Shown piece after piece: positions 45,770 to 58,229 of a stretch of DNA of 64,000 bases. The stretch's first letter is position 1. Every line of letters begins with the position of its first letter. A program made the position numbers and the translations under genes. The stretch comes from Bactrocera neohumeralis (Eukaryota > Arthropoda > Insecta > Diptera > Tephritidae), in NCBI RefSeq assembly GCF_024586455.1, contig NC_065920.1, forward strand, positions 16,578,144-16,642,143. Direction: 5' to 3'. A model generated the notes under the pieces. The model searched no databases. It was not told the origin of the DNA and saw only the letters and a program-made list of their open reading frames with translations.

Positions 45770-46305
45770 AGCTATGTAGTTTATTTATTAGCAGTAGGGG
45801 CTCTGTTTTATCCGTAGGAGGTTGTCTGAGTCGAGCCATGCTTGCGTCCGTATTAAGCTTTCTTCGCGCTTTTCTATGTCTCCTGCTGTAGTCACTGCTG
45901 CAATGTCGTCGGCGTAGCCAACTGAGTACGATTCGTCTGGCATTTCGAGTTTTAATATAGCGCCATAGCTGATGTTCCACAAGTCTGAGTCTAGAATAAA
46001 TCCTTGTGCTACTCCTGCCGTGAACGCTATCCCTCCCTAGCTTGTTATAGCAGTCTTCTGTTAGCAAGGTAGCTCCGCACCACAGCTCTGAGGTTGTCGG
46101 GGATTTCAAAGCTACTTTTGGAAGCGTCGATCATATTCAACCATCTAGCACTGTTGAAGGCGTTTCAGACATATAAAGTCACCAGAAACATTATTCTTTT
46201 GTATTTATGCCATCTATGATGTGCGGCTTCTACAGTTTCAGTGGCGCATTTTATACCTCCTAGAGTTGATCGACCGGGTCTAAAGCCGTGTTGTCTAGGA
46301 GTGAG
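45770..46305 (-). mobile_element. R1/LOA-like LINE reverse-transcriptase block
   Basis: The minus strand starts with RQHGFRPGRSTLGGIKCATE near 46298-46240, then FLVTLYV*NAFNSARW, SFEIPDNLRAVVRSYLANRR, TAGVAQGFILDSDLWNISYG and SYSVGYADDIAAVTTAGDIE. These are RT palm and finger blocks including the YADD catalytic box (about 45920-45903) and the Q-G motif. The motif A aspartate is gone: the codon before V is Tyr, and a TGA follows. There are further stops. The fragment is cut at about 46300, where AT-rich sequence begins. Confidence 0.87.
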
Positions 46306-46982
46306 GTATAAAAATATATTTTTACTATCAAAATAACTTACGATATTCTCTAAAACACCTATTATTTATACCTCATGTCGAACTCTCATTTTGTTTTATA
46401 TTTCTTAATTAAACTATCGTAACTGTAATATCTAGTAGGTGAAAAATTACCGTAAAGTCTTCAACAAGTACTCTAAAATTTGTTTTACTTGTCTTACAAA
46501 TATGTTGTTACAGTTTTACTTTGATTTGGCAGTTAGAAATACTATTTCTGGCATCTAACAGAAGATCGCCTCGATCAATCAATCCGGAAAGTTCTCAAAC
46601 TAAAAATGTATTGCCATTTAAGCCTATCATTGTTAGGTTTTAAAACATTGCATTACTTTTCAGTCAAGGTTTTATTTAGACGAGGGTTTCAAAATATATC
46701 CATTATGTTATCTGGAACCCTAAGTTCGGTCGCGAATCACCTGCTCAGCTCTTTTCTTCGAAAATATGTTCTATTTCACTTAAACCCTTTCAAGAACAAA
46801 ATTGTGACAACAACTGCCCGGATACCTAGCTAGCCTTTTATGGTATTTGTCGGAATCTGGCAAGCCTAGGATCTGGCAACTCCCAATGTTATACATACTT
46901 TTATACATACTGAGAATATACAGTAACTTAAAATATTCATCTCGGTCAAAATACGAAATAGAATTTCGAAATTTTTTCCTAC
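46306..46982. other. Unassigned AT-rich sequence
   Basis: No gene or repeat is recognised. Confidence 0.45.
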
Positions 46983-47290
46983 AATTTTCGACGTGTATTA
47001 ACTCAGCAACAGTGCAACGAAGAACTTTGTTAAATTTTTAGCAAGGAAGCTCCATCAAGGCACGCTATTTATCAATGGCACGTCGAACTCAGTAGAGAGC
47101 GCAGATTACTTCAAGACAAATTTCGTGAAGGTCGTCCTAACTCAGTTGTTCTGAAAACTATTGATGATGCGCGCAAACTGATATTGAAAGATTGTCCTGT
47201 GATCTATCGCGAACTAGCATACATTCAATATCTACTTAATTTATTGTAGTACTTATTGAAATAACGAGCTGTAATCGTCGCGTATTGATG
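46983..47290 (+). mobile_element. Mariner transposon relic F (helix-turn-helix part)
   Basis: The forward strand reads FRRVLTQQQCNEELC near 46987, then KEAPSRHAIYQWHVELSRER, KFREGRPNSVVLKTIDDARK and LILKDCPVIYRELAYI up to about 47220. This is the N-terminal DNA-binding region of a mariner transposase with the GRP linker (EFREGRP...V). One in-frame stop and a short gap separate the first two blocks. The catalytic half is missing or unrecognisable after about 47290. It differs from relics A to E in this region, so it is a separate lineage. Confidence 0.83.
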
Positions 47291-48589
47291 CACGCTCCTG
47301 GAATCCTTACTCTGGAACATCTCTGACCTCGCCTCATTTCATGAGAAGATTCTACGGTTTTGACTTTCAAAACTAGCGATCAATTATCAAGCGCTTACTC
47401 CGAATTATGTATTACTTGCTGGACTGGTCTTACTTTGGATTTTGTCAACACCAGCAGTTGACATATATGATATCTGGTAATTTTCTTCGAAAATTGTAGG
47501 AAGTTGCGGTGATCCTTCGCATCCTTCGAGTTATTCAATGTAACTTCTCTATAATATTTATTAAAATTTCTCAAGGGCAGACCTGCTATACTTCAGTTCT
47601 TATAAAATGTAAGAATTTCTCAAAGCGAAGAAAAATAATTTGTATACTATTATCAGATGTACTTGAACTTTCTTTTTTGTAAGAAATAGCGGAACCCCCT
47701 CTCATTATGAACACATTCACTCTTGATATTAGATTCGCCTTCGCGTCTAATTTCATTACAGCTGCAACACATTTATCTTATCAGAATTTTGGAATTCAAA
47801 AATTGTCAACGACACACACACGCACACATACATACATACATATATATAATGCGATGCACTTTCAATTGCAAACTATATGCTTTCTACAAAAACAACAAAA
47901 ACTACCAGCAAACTCCAATTTGGTACGCCCCATTACACTTCAATTCGAGTGCAACACACACATGCATCCACTAGGTGCATTTGTGTTGCCGTGCAACATT
48001 TGTTTAGACTAAACACATTTGTAACAATATTTGAAAACTAATTTTAGATGCCTTGAAGTGCAGTGAAACAGTCATCAAAATCGAAAACAAAACATAGCTC
48101 AACACCGCGAGTACTACCAGCCACCAAGAGCAAAGACAAATAAAGCAATATGGCATCACCTTAGGGTGGCAGACTACGTGCAACGGCATCGATCGACAGT
48201 TGAAATATTTTATGCAGTGATTTTTGACGTGTGCGCGTGATTTGTCATTGACATTATTATGAACTGTTCGTGTCACGCGAGTGTAGAAATATGTCTTCAA
48301 ATTTATTTTGTACGCTAGATACATACTTGTATGTACATATGTTTGTAGTAGATATTCGTAGGTGCTTATGCTCGCCCTCAAAGAAATTTTTAAGAATTAG
48401 GCTTCAGAAATATCGAATTTGTGAGATCGTATATTTCTTCAGATTCACCCTTATCTCGATAATAATATGCTGAAGCATTATTTCCGGATAAAAAAAAAAA
48501 AAAATAAAAATATATCGAAATGCTGTCATTTCGAATATGATTTGGCTGAATCTTTTGTATACTGCACATATTGGTCATTGTACACCCTA
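47291..48589. other. Unassigned sequence with a CACA/CATA microsatellite
   Basis: No gene is seen. A (CA)n-(CATA)n-(TA)n run fills 47811-47849. A poly-A tract lies at 48491-48503. Overlapping frames on both strands carry no domain. Confidence 0.5.
47811..47849. repeat. (CA)n/(CATA)n/(TA)n compound microsatellite
   Basis: ACACACACACGCACACATA grades into CATACATACATA and TATATATA. Confidence 0.9.
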
Positions 48590-50161
48590 GTTACCTCATC
48601 TGACACCAGTTATAACCGACGTACATATGTAGCCTTACCACGACGTTTTCTGTTTAACTGTGTTGGCGTCTGACTCAAGCTTCGTTTATTAGCACCAATG
48701 TCCGTTTGCGTTACTAGGCCTTGAGAAACGGACCGTCTATATTCCAGCAGAGTGATTTTTTTCATGTGTTTGATAGTATACGACATAAGAATTAATGAAC
48801 GTTATTTTCAAAAGCACTCAAAATAATCTATGCCGCCATTTTTTAAATCGCCTGCCTATCCCGTAGGTATTTCGCAGCTGAACTGCATAGTCTATTCCAC
48901 CCATGAATGAGTTGTAATCTTTAACGGCAGCTGGACAATGAACATGTATTTTCTGGTCTTTTTGATCCCTTCTCTTGACTGTAGTTTGCTCAGTGCCATC
49001 AAAATTAGACGCCAATCATTATTATCTATATATTCATAAACAATTACTCAATTCATTGTTGATCATGAATCAAACTCGCCTCTTTTCATATGTTTTGTTT
49101 GGCTTCATGTTTGGAGGAAGTCCTTTTCGATTGCCTCTAATTGTTCCACATGCAAACACTTTCTGAGTTTGGAAGAACTCTTGGAGTCTAACGGAGGTAA
49201 AATTGTTATCAAAGTACATGTGTATACATGTTCTTGCCCACTCATCTTCTATGAGGGACAAAACCACTCTCTTCCCGAGACCAAATCCACCGTACTTTGC
49301 TTCCACAGTTTCATCTTTTCTTTGGTATATTTGGAATTTTTTTAATACATGTAGCTATATTGATCCGACAAACACCAGCTTAATTTGTTTCATGGGGCAA
49401 TATTGTTTAATGGAGTTTCTGCCCTTGAAAAGAATCATAGATTCGTCAACTGACAATTCCTTGGTTCCGTGATACACCTGCTGAAAGCGTTTGTTCAGAG
49501 CGTCAATCATAGGGCGTATTTGCAATAGCCGATCTTCGTTGTTTTCCGAAGTTTTTGAATTATCATTAACATGTAAAAATCTTAGTCTTGAGCCGAAACT
49601 GTTACGGGACATTGTTTTGGATATAACGGGTAAAGCTAGGACTTCACTCGTACGCCAGTAATATCGCCAACTGGAAGTTGATTTTAACCAATAAAATAGT
49701 TGATGCCAAGAAATGCAAGGAACTCACTTTTTTGAGATTAAATGCTTTTTTGTTTTATGCCGCATACAAATTTAATTAAATATGGTTCCTTCAACAATAG
49801 TTTCAAAGTACGGCAAGAAAAATTGTGTCAGCGTGTCCATATCTTAAAAAAAAAAAACAGCTAATGACCCACTAATGAATCAAACTGTGAAATCTCGGTT
49901 GTTTTCTCATTGTTTTTTCATTTCCGCAATGGTTCGCCAAGAACTGCGTTTTGAGGATTTTCCGGCTTCGCTTGTTTCTTTAGCCATGATTTCATTTAGA
50001 ACGTCACACAAAAACTGATCTTCATTGCCTTCTGAAATTATAACTTGGTCTTCTTCATCATCAGACTCTGCATCCGTGTTCGATTAATTATCTATTGGAA
50101 TTTCTTCTAAAATTGAAGCAATTTCATCTTCTTTTAAAGATTTGCCGTAAACACGATCCAT
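48590..50161 (-). mobile_element. piggyBac-like transposase, near full length but broken
   Basis: The minus strand starts at 50161 with MDRVYGKSLKEDEIASILEE and an acidic stretch (DAESDDEEDQVI). After a damaged segment (49900-49690) the DDE domain follows: WHQLFYWLKSTSSWRYYW, SKTMSRNSFGSRLRFLHVND and ELSVDESMILFKGRNS. GFGLGKRVVL, MYFDNNFTSVRL, ACGTIRGNRKGLPPNM, LASNFDGTEQTTVKRRD and YNSFMGGIDYAVQLRN come next, ending with ITLLEYRRSVSQGLVTQ. Asp residues at the three catalytic positions known from piggyBac are all present (SVDES, YFDNN, GGIDY). Stops and shifts split the frame into at least five pieces. The C-terminal Cys-rich zinc finger is not seen. Flanking TTAA sites and terminal repeats could not be assigned. 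Confidence 0.92.
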
Positions 50162-52295
50162 GATATACTAAAGTTTTATATAATTACATATATGAAAATA
50201 TTGTATGTATATGTTACTGTCAGAAAAGCAAGATATAGCTATTTCTTACTTGAAGAGATTTTTTTAGAGCTGTCTAAGAACTTATTTTCAGAGCAACGAG
50301 CCAAAAATTCGTTTTTTTTTGTTCCCCACCCTAATATACATATACATATGTATATTATATCTGAAATATGAGATTCTGTTCCAAAAATGAACGCATTTTT
50401 TTATACCCTTTTTTAACAAGATTTCCAATACCATTTTATAATATAATTATTTCCGCCTCTCAAGTGGGACTTATTGGGAATATTTTGTTCAGCAAATTGT
50501 GATTTGGTACCAAAAATTAAAAGCCAGCCACTTATTTCCATAGTCCACATTTGAAGTTCATTTTGAGCTTAACCGTTGCGAAATTACGTTTGGGACCGAA
50601 TACTGAGATCTATACAGTTTTGAGAACACATTTTGGTTTTTCACATATTTCGAGATATATTCTAGCAAATTCTGTTCTATCAAAAAATTGTATTTTTTAC
50701 CTTATAAAGACTTAATAAAACGTTTCGATCTACTAATGCCAACGGAACATGGTTCCTACAGGCCCAACTCTCATTTATACTACGTACGTACACACATCAA
50801 AGATGCCATCAGCTACCCAGTTGTCAACAGCCTGCGTTCACTTTAACCTCTAGATAGCAGTCAACAACAACTGCATATCACAACAACAACAATAACATAC
50901 AATGAGTTTGACAACAAAATATCGAATTTTATAAAAATGAGTTTCTTTTTCTTCCGCGTGCTGCGCTTCCGTCCACTCGCAACCCCCTGTCGGCCCACTA
51001 TCAGCTTACTGCGCGCCGCCACATTTTCTAATTGCTTTTAAAATGTTTCACTTTATATAAATAATTGCATTTTTGACATTTTCTCGAACGTACAACAACA
51101 CAGCGCAGCAACAATAGCTGCAGCTTGCTCCCCACAGCAAAAATCCCTGCGATCAGTCAGTCACTCACTCAGTTGGCTTCTTTTGTTGAGGCTTCTTCTA
51201 TTTTGAGTGCTCGGTGTGTGTGTGTTGTGGATTTTCGAAATGGTTTTCAAAGCTAAATTGAGGCAGATTATGGTTGTGCGGCAAGCCACCCCCTCGCATC
51301 GGCTGCATGGCACCGCAGGGACTTACGCTAATTGCCTCGGTGCGTGGTGCAGTGTCGCGCGGCAAATGCTTTTGGTTAATTTTGGAAATGCTCGCTGCGG
51401 CATAGTTTGAAAGTCACTGCCATATTAATTTAATTTATGCCTGCCATTTATTATTTTCTAAATTGATTTGGAACGTGCCATATTGTTGCATTATAAATTT
51501 ATATATGAGCAACTTACAACAAAGCCGACCAACGCCAACCATACGTCCATGGCTGCTCCTCCGCCCTAACTGCCAACTCCCGCATCTCATGCCTCGTGTT
51601 CTCACTTCCTCTCCCGCTCTTAATGTCTTAAAAATCTGGAAAATCGAAAGCGTAATGTAATTAGACATTCCATAAGCACAAAATTTATATTCACACTCTA
51701 ATCGAATTTATTGAAATCACAAATTTTTATTTGCTTCTAAAATAGTCGGAACTCTGTCGTAGTTCTATGGTTGTAGACCCGAAATCTCTTATGCAAAATT
51801 TTCCAATTTCAATAAAAATCAAAAATTATGTGAACTTTGCTCATTTACGCCATTAACGGTGACAAATTTAATACTCACCTCGGTGTGTGCCAATTTACGA
51901 CCGTCAGCCGAAGTTGTTCGTTTGAGGAAGCAAGCAGATCTGATCAAAAGAATCAATAAAATATCGAAAAGCCATAGCTATAAAGTATGAGCGCTTAAGT
52001 TCTATAAAGTAAGCGTAAAGGCCGATACCCATACCACCTATCTTAAGTACTCAAACGATAATGAGCTTAAAAAACGAACGACAATAATATATCGATGACA
52101 ATCTAAAATAATTTTCACTAGAAGATTGGATTGATACTACTCATGGATTTTACCTAGAAATTGTGTAGAAATCTATTTGCAATGCCATCAGTATGCGACA
52201 TTAAGCTTTGGCTTCATCTATTCATAACGACCACGACCAAAATTGACATGCTTTTATATGAACCCTTTAAAGACAAATTTTTGTTTTTACGGGTG
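50162..52295. other. Unique sequence, no gene confirmed
   Basis: The stretch 50320-50750 is AT-rich and repeat-like. The stretch 50780-51650 is GC-richer and appears unique. A TGTGTGTGTG run lies at 51212. A 78-codon minus frame at 51668-51435 and its opposite-strand mirror overlap. No domain or splice context is seen. Confidence 0.5.
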
Positions 52296-52885
52296 GTCCC
52301 AATAGAGGTGATTTTTTCAATAGCCTTTTTTTGACAGCTCTCGCGTGAGCTGTGTCAAGTTGTTTTGTTATTTTTGTTCAGTATTGTTTGGCATTTCATC
52401 ATGGAAAGACACTTAGACCTGACCTGAAGCCGCTCGACCCTCCCTAGCGACATCGCCTTTACTCTATGGGTTCTTGAACAGTTCCAAGAAGATCCGACGT
52501 TTTCGAGCCAAATTTAGTTCAGCGATGAGGTCCATTTCTGACTCTATGTGTATGTAAACAAGCAAAATTGTCGCATTTGGGACGAAGAGTAAATTGAAGA
52601 GATTCAAGAGCTAGGCGGGTGGAATCATCGATCCATATTTCTTCAAAAATTATGTCGGTAAGAACGTAGTCGTCAATGGCGATCGTTATCGTTATTGCGC
52701 CATGATAACCGACTGTTTGATGCCTGAAATTGAAGCTCAGGATCTCGGCGATATTTAGTTTGAACAAGACGGCGCCACTTCCCACATATCGCTTCAGTCA
52801 ATGGATTTATTGAGAGAACACTTTGATGAGTAGATAATTTTTCATTTTGAACCGATCGATTGATCACCAACATTGTGAGATATTA
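52296..52885 (+). mobile_element. Mariner-superfamily relic D, internally deleted
   Basis: The left end GGTCCCAATAGAGGTGAT and TTTTTTCAATAGCC matches the end of relic B. ATG at 52401 opens MERHLDLT and is joined directly to linker sequence (LKPLD), so almost the whole N-terminal DNA-binding region is deleted. The catalytic region follows: FSDEVHF (first Asp, near 52518), YVNKQNCRIWDEE, GGIIDPYFFKNYVGKN, VVNGDRY, ITDCLMPEIEAQDLGDI and FEQDGATSH (second Asp). The third catalytic region and right end are missing. Several stops. Confidence 0.87.
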
Positions 52886-54424
52886 CACCGTTAGAATTTT
52901 TCATGTATTTTTTTTCTCTTATAGATAGAAAGGTAATCTATATCTTTCCTCTTTTGCCTTTCACTCTCTCTCTCTGTCTTTCTCGCCGATATAACGGAAT
53001 GCGTTGAGTTCAAGTTTACCATTTGGTATATAGTGGGTTCAAATTGCGTTGATGGTGAACTGACGGTTTGAGAGATAATACCAAAAATTTGAGTGCAATT
53101 ATCACAGCTATAAAAAAGATTCTCGCGAAAATATGATCTTAATATTTGTAAGACCCCATATTAGTCATATAGCTGAATCCATTCTTAAATGTTTAATAAC
53201 GACCTGTCGAATCCATATAATTTATTTCCCCTAGGAGCTTCAGAGCATCAGCTCTAATAAAACCAAATTTTTTTCAATTCAACGCAATCTCTCATAAGAG
53301 CTTTTCCTCATAACCTTGCCTGGGTATTTTTTTGCTAAGTGTACAAGCAACATTAATTTGCCAACAATGACCGAACATTGATACTCTTCTTATCTCTTTA
53401 AGATACAGAAGCCCCCATTTATGCCTTAATCGTAAAAAATAGTGATTCCGTTTTGCATTCTTATCATCATAAGAGCTAATTTTATGACAATTTTATTGCG
53501 TTAGCATTTGCTGATAAGATAAGCCAGCGGTTAACCGCTTTTATGACTGGTTCGAGTTGACTTGAAGTGCGCCTAAAGGCACTAAAATTAGAAGTGTTAA
53601 ACAAAGCTTGCCAATTTGGTTGAATGAGAAAGAAGAGAGAGAGAGAGTAAAGTATTTGAGGAGTATATAGTACATATATTTGAAAATTCATAATTTAATG
53701 GTTGGAAGATTACTTCGCTTTTTTGCTTCTAATAAAGACTATCACTTTAAATATCTTCTTTCGCAACTTCTTTTAAAATCTCATCAAGATTTCTTTCTTT
53801 GCTACTTTGTAATTATCCAGTTTGGGGAACCATTACATCCCATGTCAATAATTTAGTGAAATTTTGGGGTTGAAACACTCTCAAACTTGCAGTTTATTGA
53901 CCTTCGTTTGTAAGAGTAACTAAACGCGATTTAAGAAAGTTCAATTGTCATGTCAAACGGGTGGTAGTAATGTGCGTATATTTGTATACATATGTATCTG
54001 GTACGCTTGTAGACACCTTGCGTATGTGTATATGTCGCATACACGAGCCTGAAACACTAGCGCAAGTCATGAGGGGAGGATTTGCTCAACTCGTCCCTCG
54101 CAGAGAGATGGTTGTGCCGCCCAACGACGTGCGTCGCAGCTACATGAAAAATGCGAAAAGTGCTGGAGTCGGGGGCGAAATAGTGGTGTCAAGTGATTTG
54201 TTCGCATAGTAGTTGGATTAGAGCTAGTCGAAGTTGCTTTCTATTGCCTTTAGAGTCTTGTAGCATTACACCGTACAGAATTGGTAGATCAAACATTGAC
54301 AGCTGCGTCTTAAGAAAAGTGAATTAAATTGTAATTAGCAGAAAATTTGCGAAAATATACTAAATATTTTAGTGTGAAGGTGATATAACTTCCCAAAAAA
54401 GACTAAAAATTTCAATTCGACTCT
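52886..54424. other. Unassigned sequence, no gene seen
   Basis: A (CT)n-like run is at 52962-52985 and (GA)n at 53634-53648. A short GC-richer frame at 53961-54209 shows no domain. No RNA gene recognised. Confidence 0.5.
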
Positions 54425-54530
54425 GTAGTATCCACTCGTTTCCAATTTAAAGAGGTTGGCGCTAGAGTGTTCTCTCTGGCAAGCTCATTAGTTGTGCAGT
54501 TTACGGCTTAAATTTATTAAGTTAGGTCGG
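54425..54530 (-). mobile_element. LINE RNase H C-terminal fragment
   Basis: The minus strand gives NCTTNELARENTLAP followed by TSLNWKRVD, fitting the GN..ADELAR.GT block that ends the RNase H domain in LINE polyproteins. The fragment is only about 35 codons, so the assignment rests on this single block. Confidence 0.5.
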
Positions 54531-56371
54531 ATCCGAAGGATGTACTCGTCGGTCCGAAGGATGGCTCGTCTACCCTGCACTCTTCAAAAAACCTACACTT
54601 ACATCTTCGTAATTTTTTGTCTTAAGTAAGTGTGACTAATATTTTCGATATCTGATCTTTCCCATTCTTTGGTCGAAGTCTATTTTATTCATTCTTCCCT
54701 AAAGTAGTGGTTCCGATCCGATATTTGCGTTCTATTGAATCCGGTCTCACCAGAGCGGGAACAAGTCAGAACTCCGCCGCCTGTTTGCGGTTAATTACTG
54801 GTTGGCTAGACCTCAGGTGATCATGGCGAGCGTTGGTCAACTACTAGCATTTATGGAATCTCAAAATCTTTCCGTATCGGTCTGACTAAGGAGATCTTCG
54901 GCCTCACAAAATTTCACCTTTTCTTAGTCTAAGGTTATTTTAACTGATGATTGCCTAATCGGTTCTATGATGGTTCAAAATTATACCGTATTCCAGTAGC
55001 TTAGAACAAGACGCACCTAATTTTAAATACTTCTTTTAGAAAAAGACCCAGATGGATTAATTTCATTATACATATATAATTTTTTGTGGTATTTCACGAC
55101 GAAGGGAGAGAAAGAAAGATTAATATACTATGTACTATAAGTGTTCTTAAGGTTTGCAAAAAGCGTTGACGTCCTATATGACAAATACAGCTCAAATTAA
55201 ACTGTACCTCCATCTGACATTACTAGGGACCGGTAGGTCTGGCGTTACAACCGGCCAGTAGAACCTAACCTAACCTAATATATCCAACCAGTGCTACCAC
55301 TTGATGCTCGGAGATTGGTATTTCTGTGGCTCCCCATTATTTTCACGTAAACTTATTTGAGTTCGCATACATAAATTGTCAACCTAATTAAATCGTGTAG
55401 AGCTAATCGGGTAGAATATGTCTATTAGACCCCGAAGTACCATTTATGACTCGATAACATTAAATTCCGAACCAAAAAGGATTAAATCGTCATAAGGTCA
55501 ATTCAAACATACTAGACCTCATAGAGGCCTGTATGCAAAGAGGCAATTATATTTCTCATATATACTTCTTAACATTCCTTGAAAGCGCCCTCTCAGACCG
55601 CCCATATACACCTCCCCTCTCGTTAGCACTTAGTATTCACTTTATTCTCCTTCCGTTTGACTGCATAAATTTCAAATAAATTCCTCAAATATTTGCACAA
55701 CAGCTTCCTGCTGTCATAATTATGCATTAATACGCAAACATATTGACTTTGCCACTTGCCGCGTACAATTTGCCACCCACACTGACTGACACACGCAACA
55801 CGCGCTATGTTGCGAATAAAATTGGCGGAAGCGTGTGTGGCATGAGGCAATAATATTTACATAAGTCGCCATAAATGCACAAAATCATTTCATAAATGGT
55901 AATAGATTGAACTGTGTAAACATAACGCCTTCCTGCCAACCAGCCACGTGCCACACTTTTCATACGCTGCCTACAAAAACACACTTCCCTTTCAGACGAC
56001 TTCCTTCCGCCAGCCAGGCCGGCGGCGCATTTGCATTATCCTTTGCGCTATCCTTTTCGGGCGTACGATATTAATAAAGTTGAATTACTCATAAAATTAT
56101 AGTAACACCAGAGGCGCTGGCACGCACCCCTCGCCGCCACAGCTACTGGGGTGAGCTGTTGTTATCGAGTTTAACGGACGGGGGCACATACTTTTCCGCT
56201 TTCCACTTTGTTCGCACATTGTCAGGCGCCGCGATTTCCAATCACTTCATCAAAACAACCCCACGAATTATGAAATTATTTTCCATAATGTGAATATTAA
56301 GCAGCGAGTGTGTGTTTGTGTGTCGAGCTGTGGCAGGATATGCGGCGCAGTGAACATGAAGCGCGTGACCT
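54531..56371. other. Unassigned, partly unique sequence
   Basis: A GTCCGAAGGATG phrase is duplicated near 54530 and 54550. A CCTAACCTAACCTAA string at 55264-55278 resembles fly LINE 3' tails. The region 55700-56240 is GC-richer and looks unique. No gene is seen. Confidence 0.5.
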
Positions 56372-56830
56372 TGTTGTGTTATTGTTGTTGTTTTTGTTTG
56401 CTGTTTTTGATGTTGCCGTTGAGATTGTTTTTACTGTTGTTGTTGTGATTATGACTGCTGCTTTGATATTTTTTGTTGTTGTGTTATTGTTGTATTATTT
56501 TTAATTCTTTTGTTGTTGTTGTTTTTGTAAATTGTTCTTGTTGCAAAATGGTTTTTAAAACTTTTGTTGTTGTTGTTGTAATTTCTTTTTTGTTCTCTGT
56601 TGTTGTTGTAAATATTTATTATGTTTGTTCTTGTTGTTGTTACAGTTGTTGTTTTTTGTTCTCACTGTTGTTGTTAATTTTTATTGTGTTTGTTCTTTTT
56701 GTTGTTGTTGTTCTAAACGTTTGATATTGTTTTTATTGTGTTAGTTCTTGTTACAGTTGTTGTTGTAAAATTTTGTTGTTGTTTTTGTTGCAAACGTTTG
56801 ATTTTGTTATTGTTGTTGTTGCTGTAGTAC
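56372..56830. repeat. Long imperfect (GTT)n tract
   Basis: GTTGTTGTTGTT runs interrupted by short T-rich and AAAC words span roughly 460 bp; the opposite strand is (AAC)n. Val/Cys/Leu-rich frames over it are artefacts. Confidence 0.88.
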
Positions 56831-58229
56831 TTGCTGTGCTCACTCTCGCACAATGCCACATGTCACATGCCTTGTATGCCACCGTTAACCAGAAGTCAAC
56901 TACTTGTCACACACACACTCATACACACCCATAGACACAGGGGCTTGCACCCCTATAAATTTATGAATTTTTCTTGCTTTCAACAGCGCATTATGATTTT
57001 TACTTTTGTTGTTGTTATTGTTATTGCCATCATATTCACAATTCATAATGCTGCTTTTGTTGTTGTTGCAACACTAGGCTGAGGGTTGCTTATTGCAGCC
57101 GCGTGCCGCTATTTAGTGCCCACTTGTATATTACACATTTCCATATTTTCCATGTCACGCTGACAGACGAACAGACAGACTGGTGGACGGACGGAATAAA
57201 GTAGAGATATACATAAGTGAAGGCACAAGCAGATGGACACAGAGTCGCGCGTTTGAGACATGGGTCCTTATGGAAGTTGTTGTAGATATTAATATTTATA
57301 ATTGTATATGTGTGTGTACGTGTTTGTATGTAAGTTGTTTAATGCAAGGTGGTTGGTTGCTTGGCCAAGGTTTCGCTGGTGGGGTCTCGCTTATTGTCCG
57401 CTTTATCCTGTCATCACTTACACGCTCGCTCCTTGAGCATTCCTACACAAAACATATATATGTTTGTATGTATGAATGTGTGTGTATTTTAAGTTATAAT
57501 AGTTGATTTTTATCATCTTCGGCGATGATGTAATTTTCCGGTAAATATATCTAGTTGATATATGAACTCTCTGTGCAACAAATGTAATCGTTCTTTAGTG
57601 ACTAACCCAGGAAATGCGCTTGAAATCGTATGCCATCTCGTCGGAAGTTATTTGTTTGCGAGTTATGAAACTAAAGATAATCTGTGGCCGGTGGTAAGTT
57701 CATCGAAATAAGTGGGTATATATGTATGTATGTATATATTCTTGTGAGAAGTTAATATTTAGAGGGTTCCTTTTAACCCCTTTTTTGCACTAGTAAATAT
57801 AATATTTGGACATGATTGTAAAATCTTTTTTTAAATTACCCCTTATTCCTTATTAGGTGCTAAAGTGCTGATAGACCTGTATGGTATTGTTTCCTAAAAT
57901 GTTTCTCTGTAAAATAAACTGACAATCATTGTTGTGGGCAAAACGATTTTTTTTAGAGATAGTGATTGGTATTTCGGTAAAAGGTTCGATAGCTTTGTGA
58001 AAAGAAAGCCTGAATAGGAACTATAGTATCCTAACAAATAAAATGATCGTCTTTGTTTGATTCGTTGAATAGGGAAGTAACAAAAACGCCTGAATGTAAG
58101 CGTCCTCGATTATACTTCTTGCCCTCCCAAGTGCGTCTCAACTAGCTACCATTCAATAACTCACTGGATTTATTCCTAATTCCTAAGTTTCTTCATCTTT
58201 TCATCTTAGACTCTCAATCTCTTTTATAT
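56831..58229. other. Unassigned sequence with short simple repeats
   Basis: CACACACACTCATACACACC is at 56908 and GACAGACGAACAGACAGACT near 57161. TATGTATGTATGTATATAT is near 57720. No gene or transposon recognised. Confidence 0.5.

Noticed and set aside
55264..55278. (CCTAA)3, complement of the insect telomere repeat TTAGG
   Set aside because: Only three units. Flies lack TTAGG telomeres, and GGTTAGGTTA strings are common at LINE 3' ends (also at 30607).
56310..56724. Val/Cys-rich membrane-protein-like frames
   Set aside because: Translation of a (GTT)n tract; hydrophobic character follows from the triplet.
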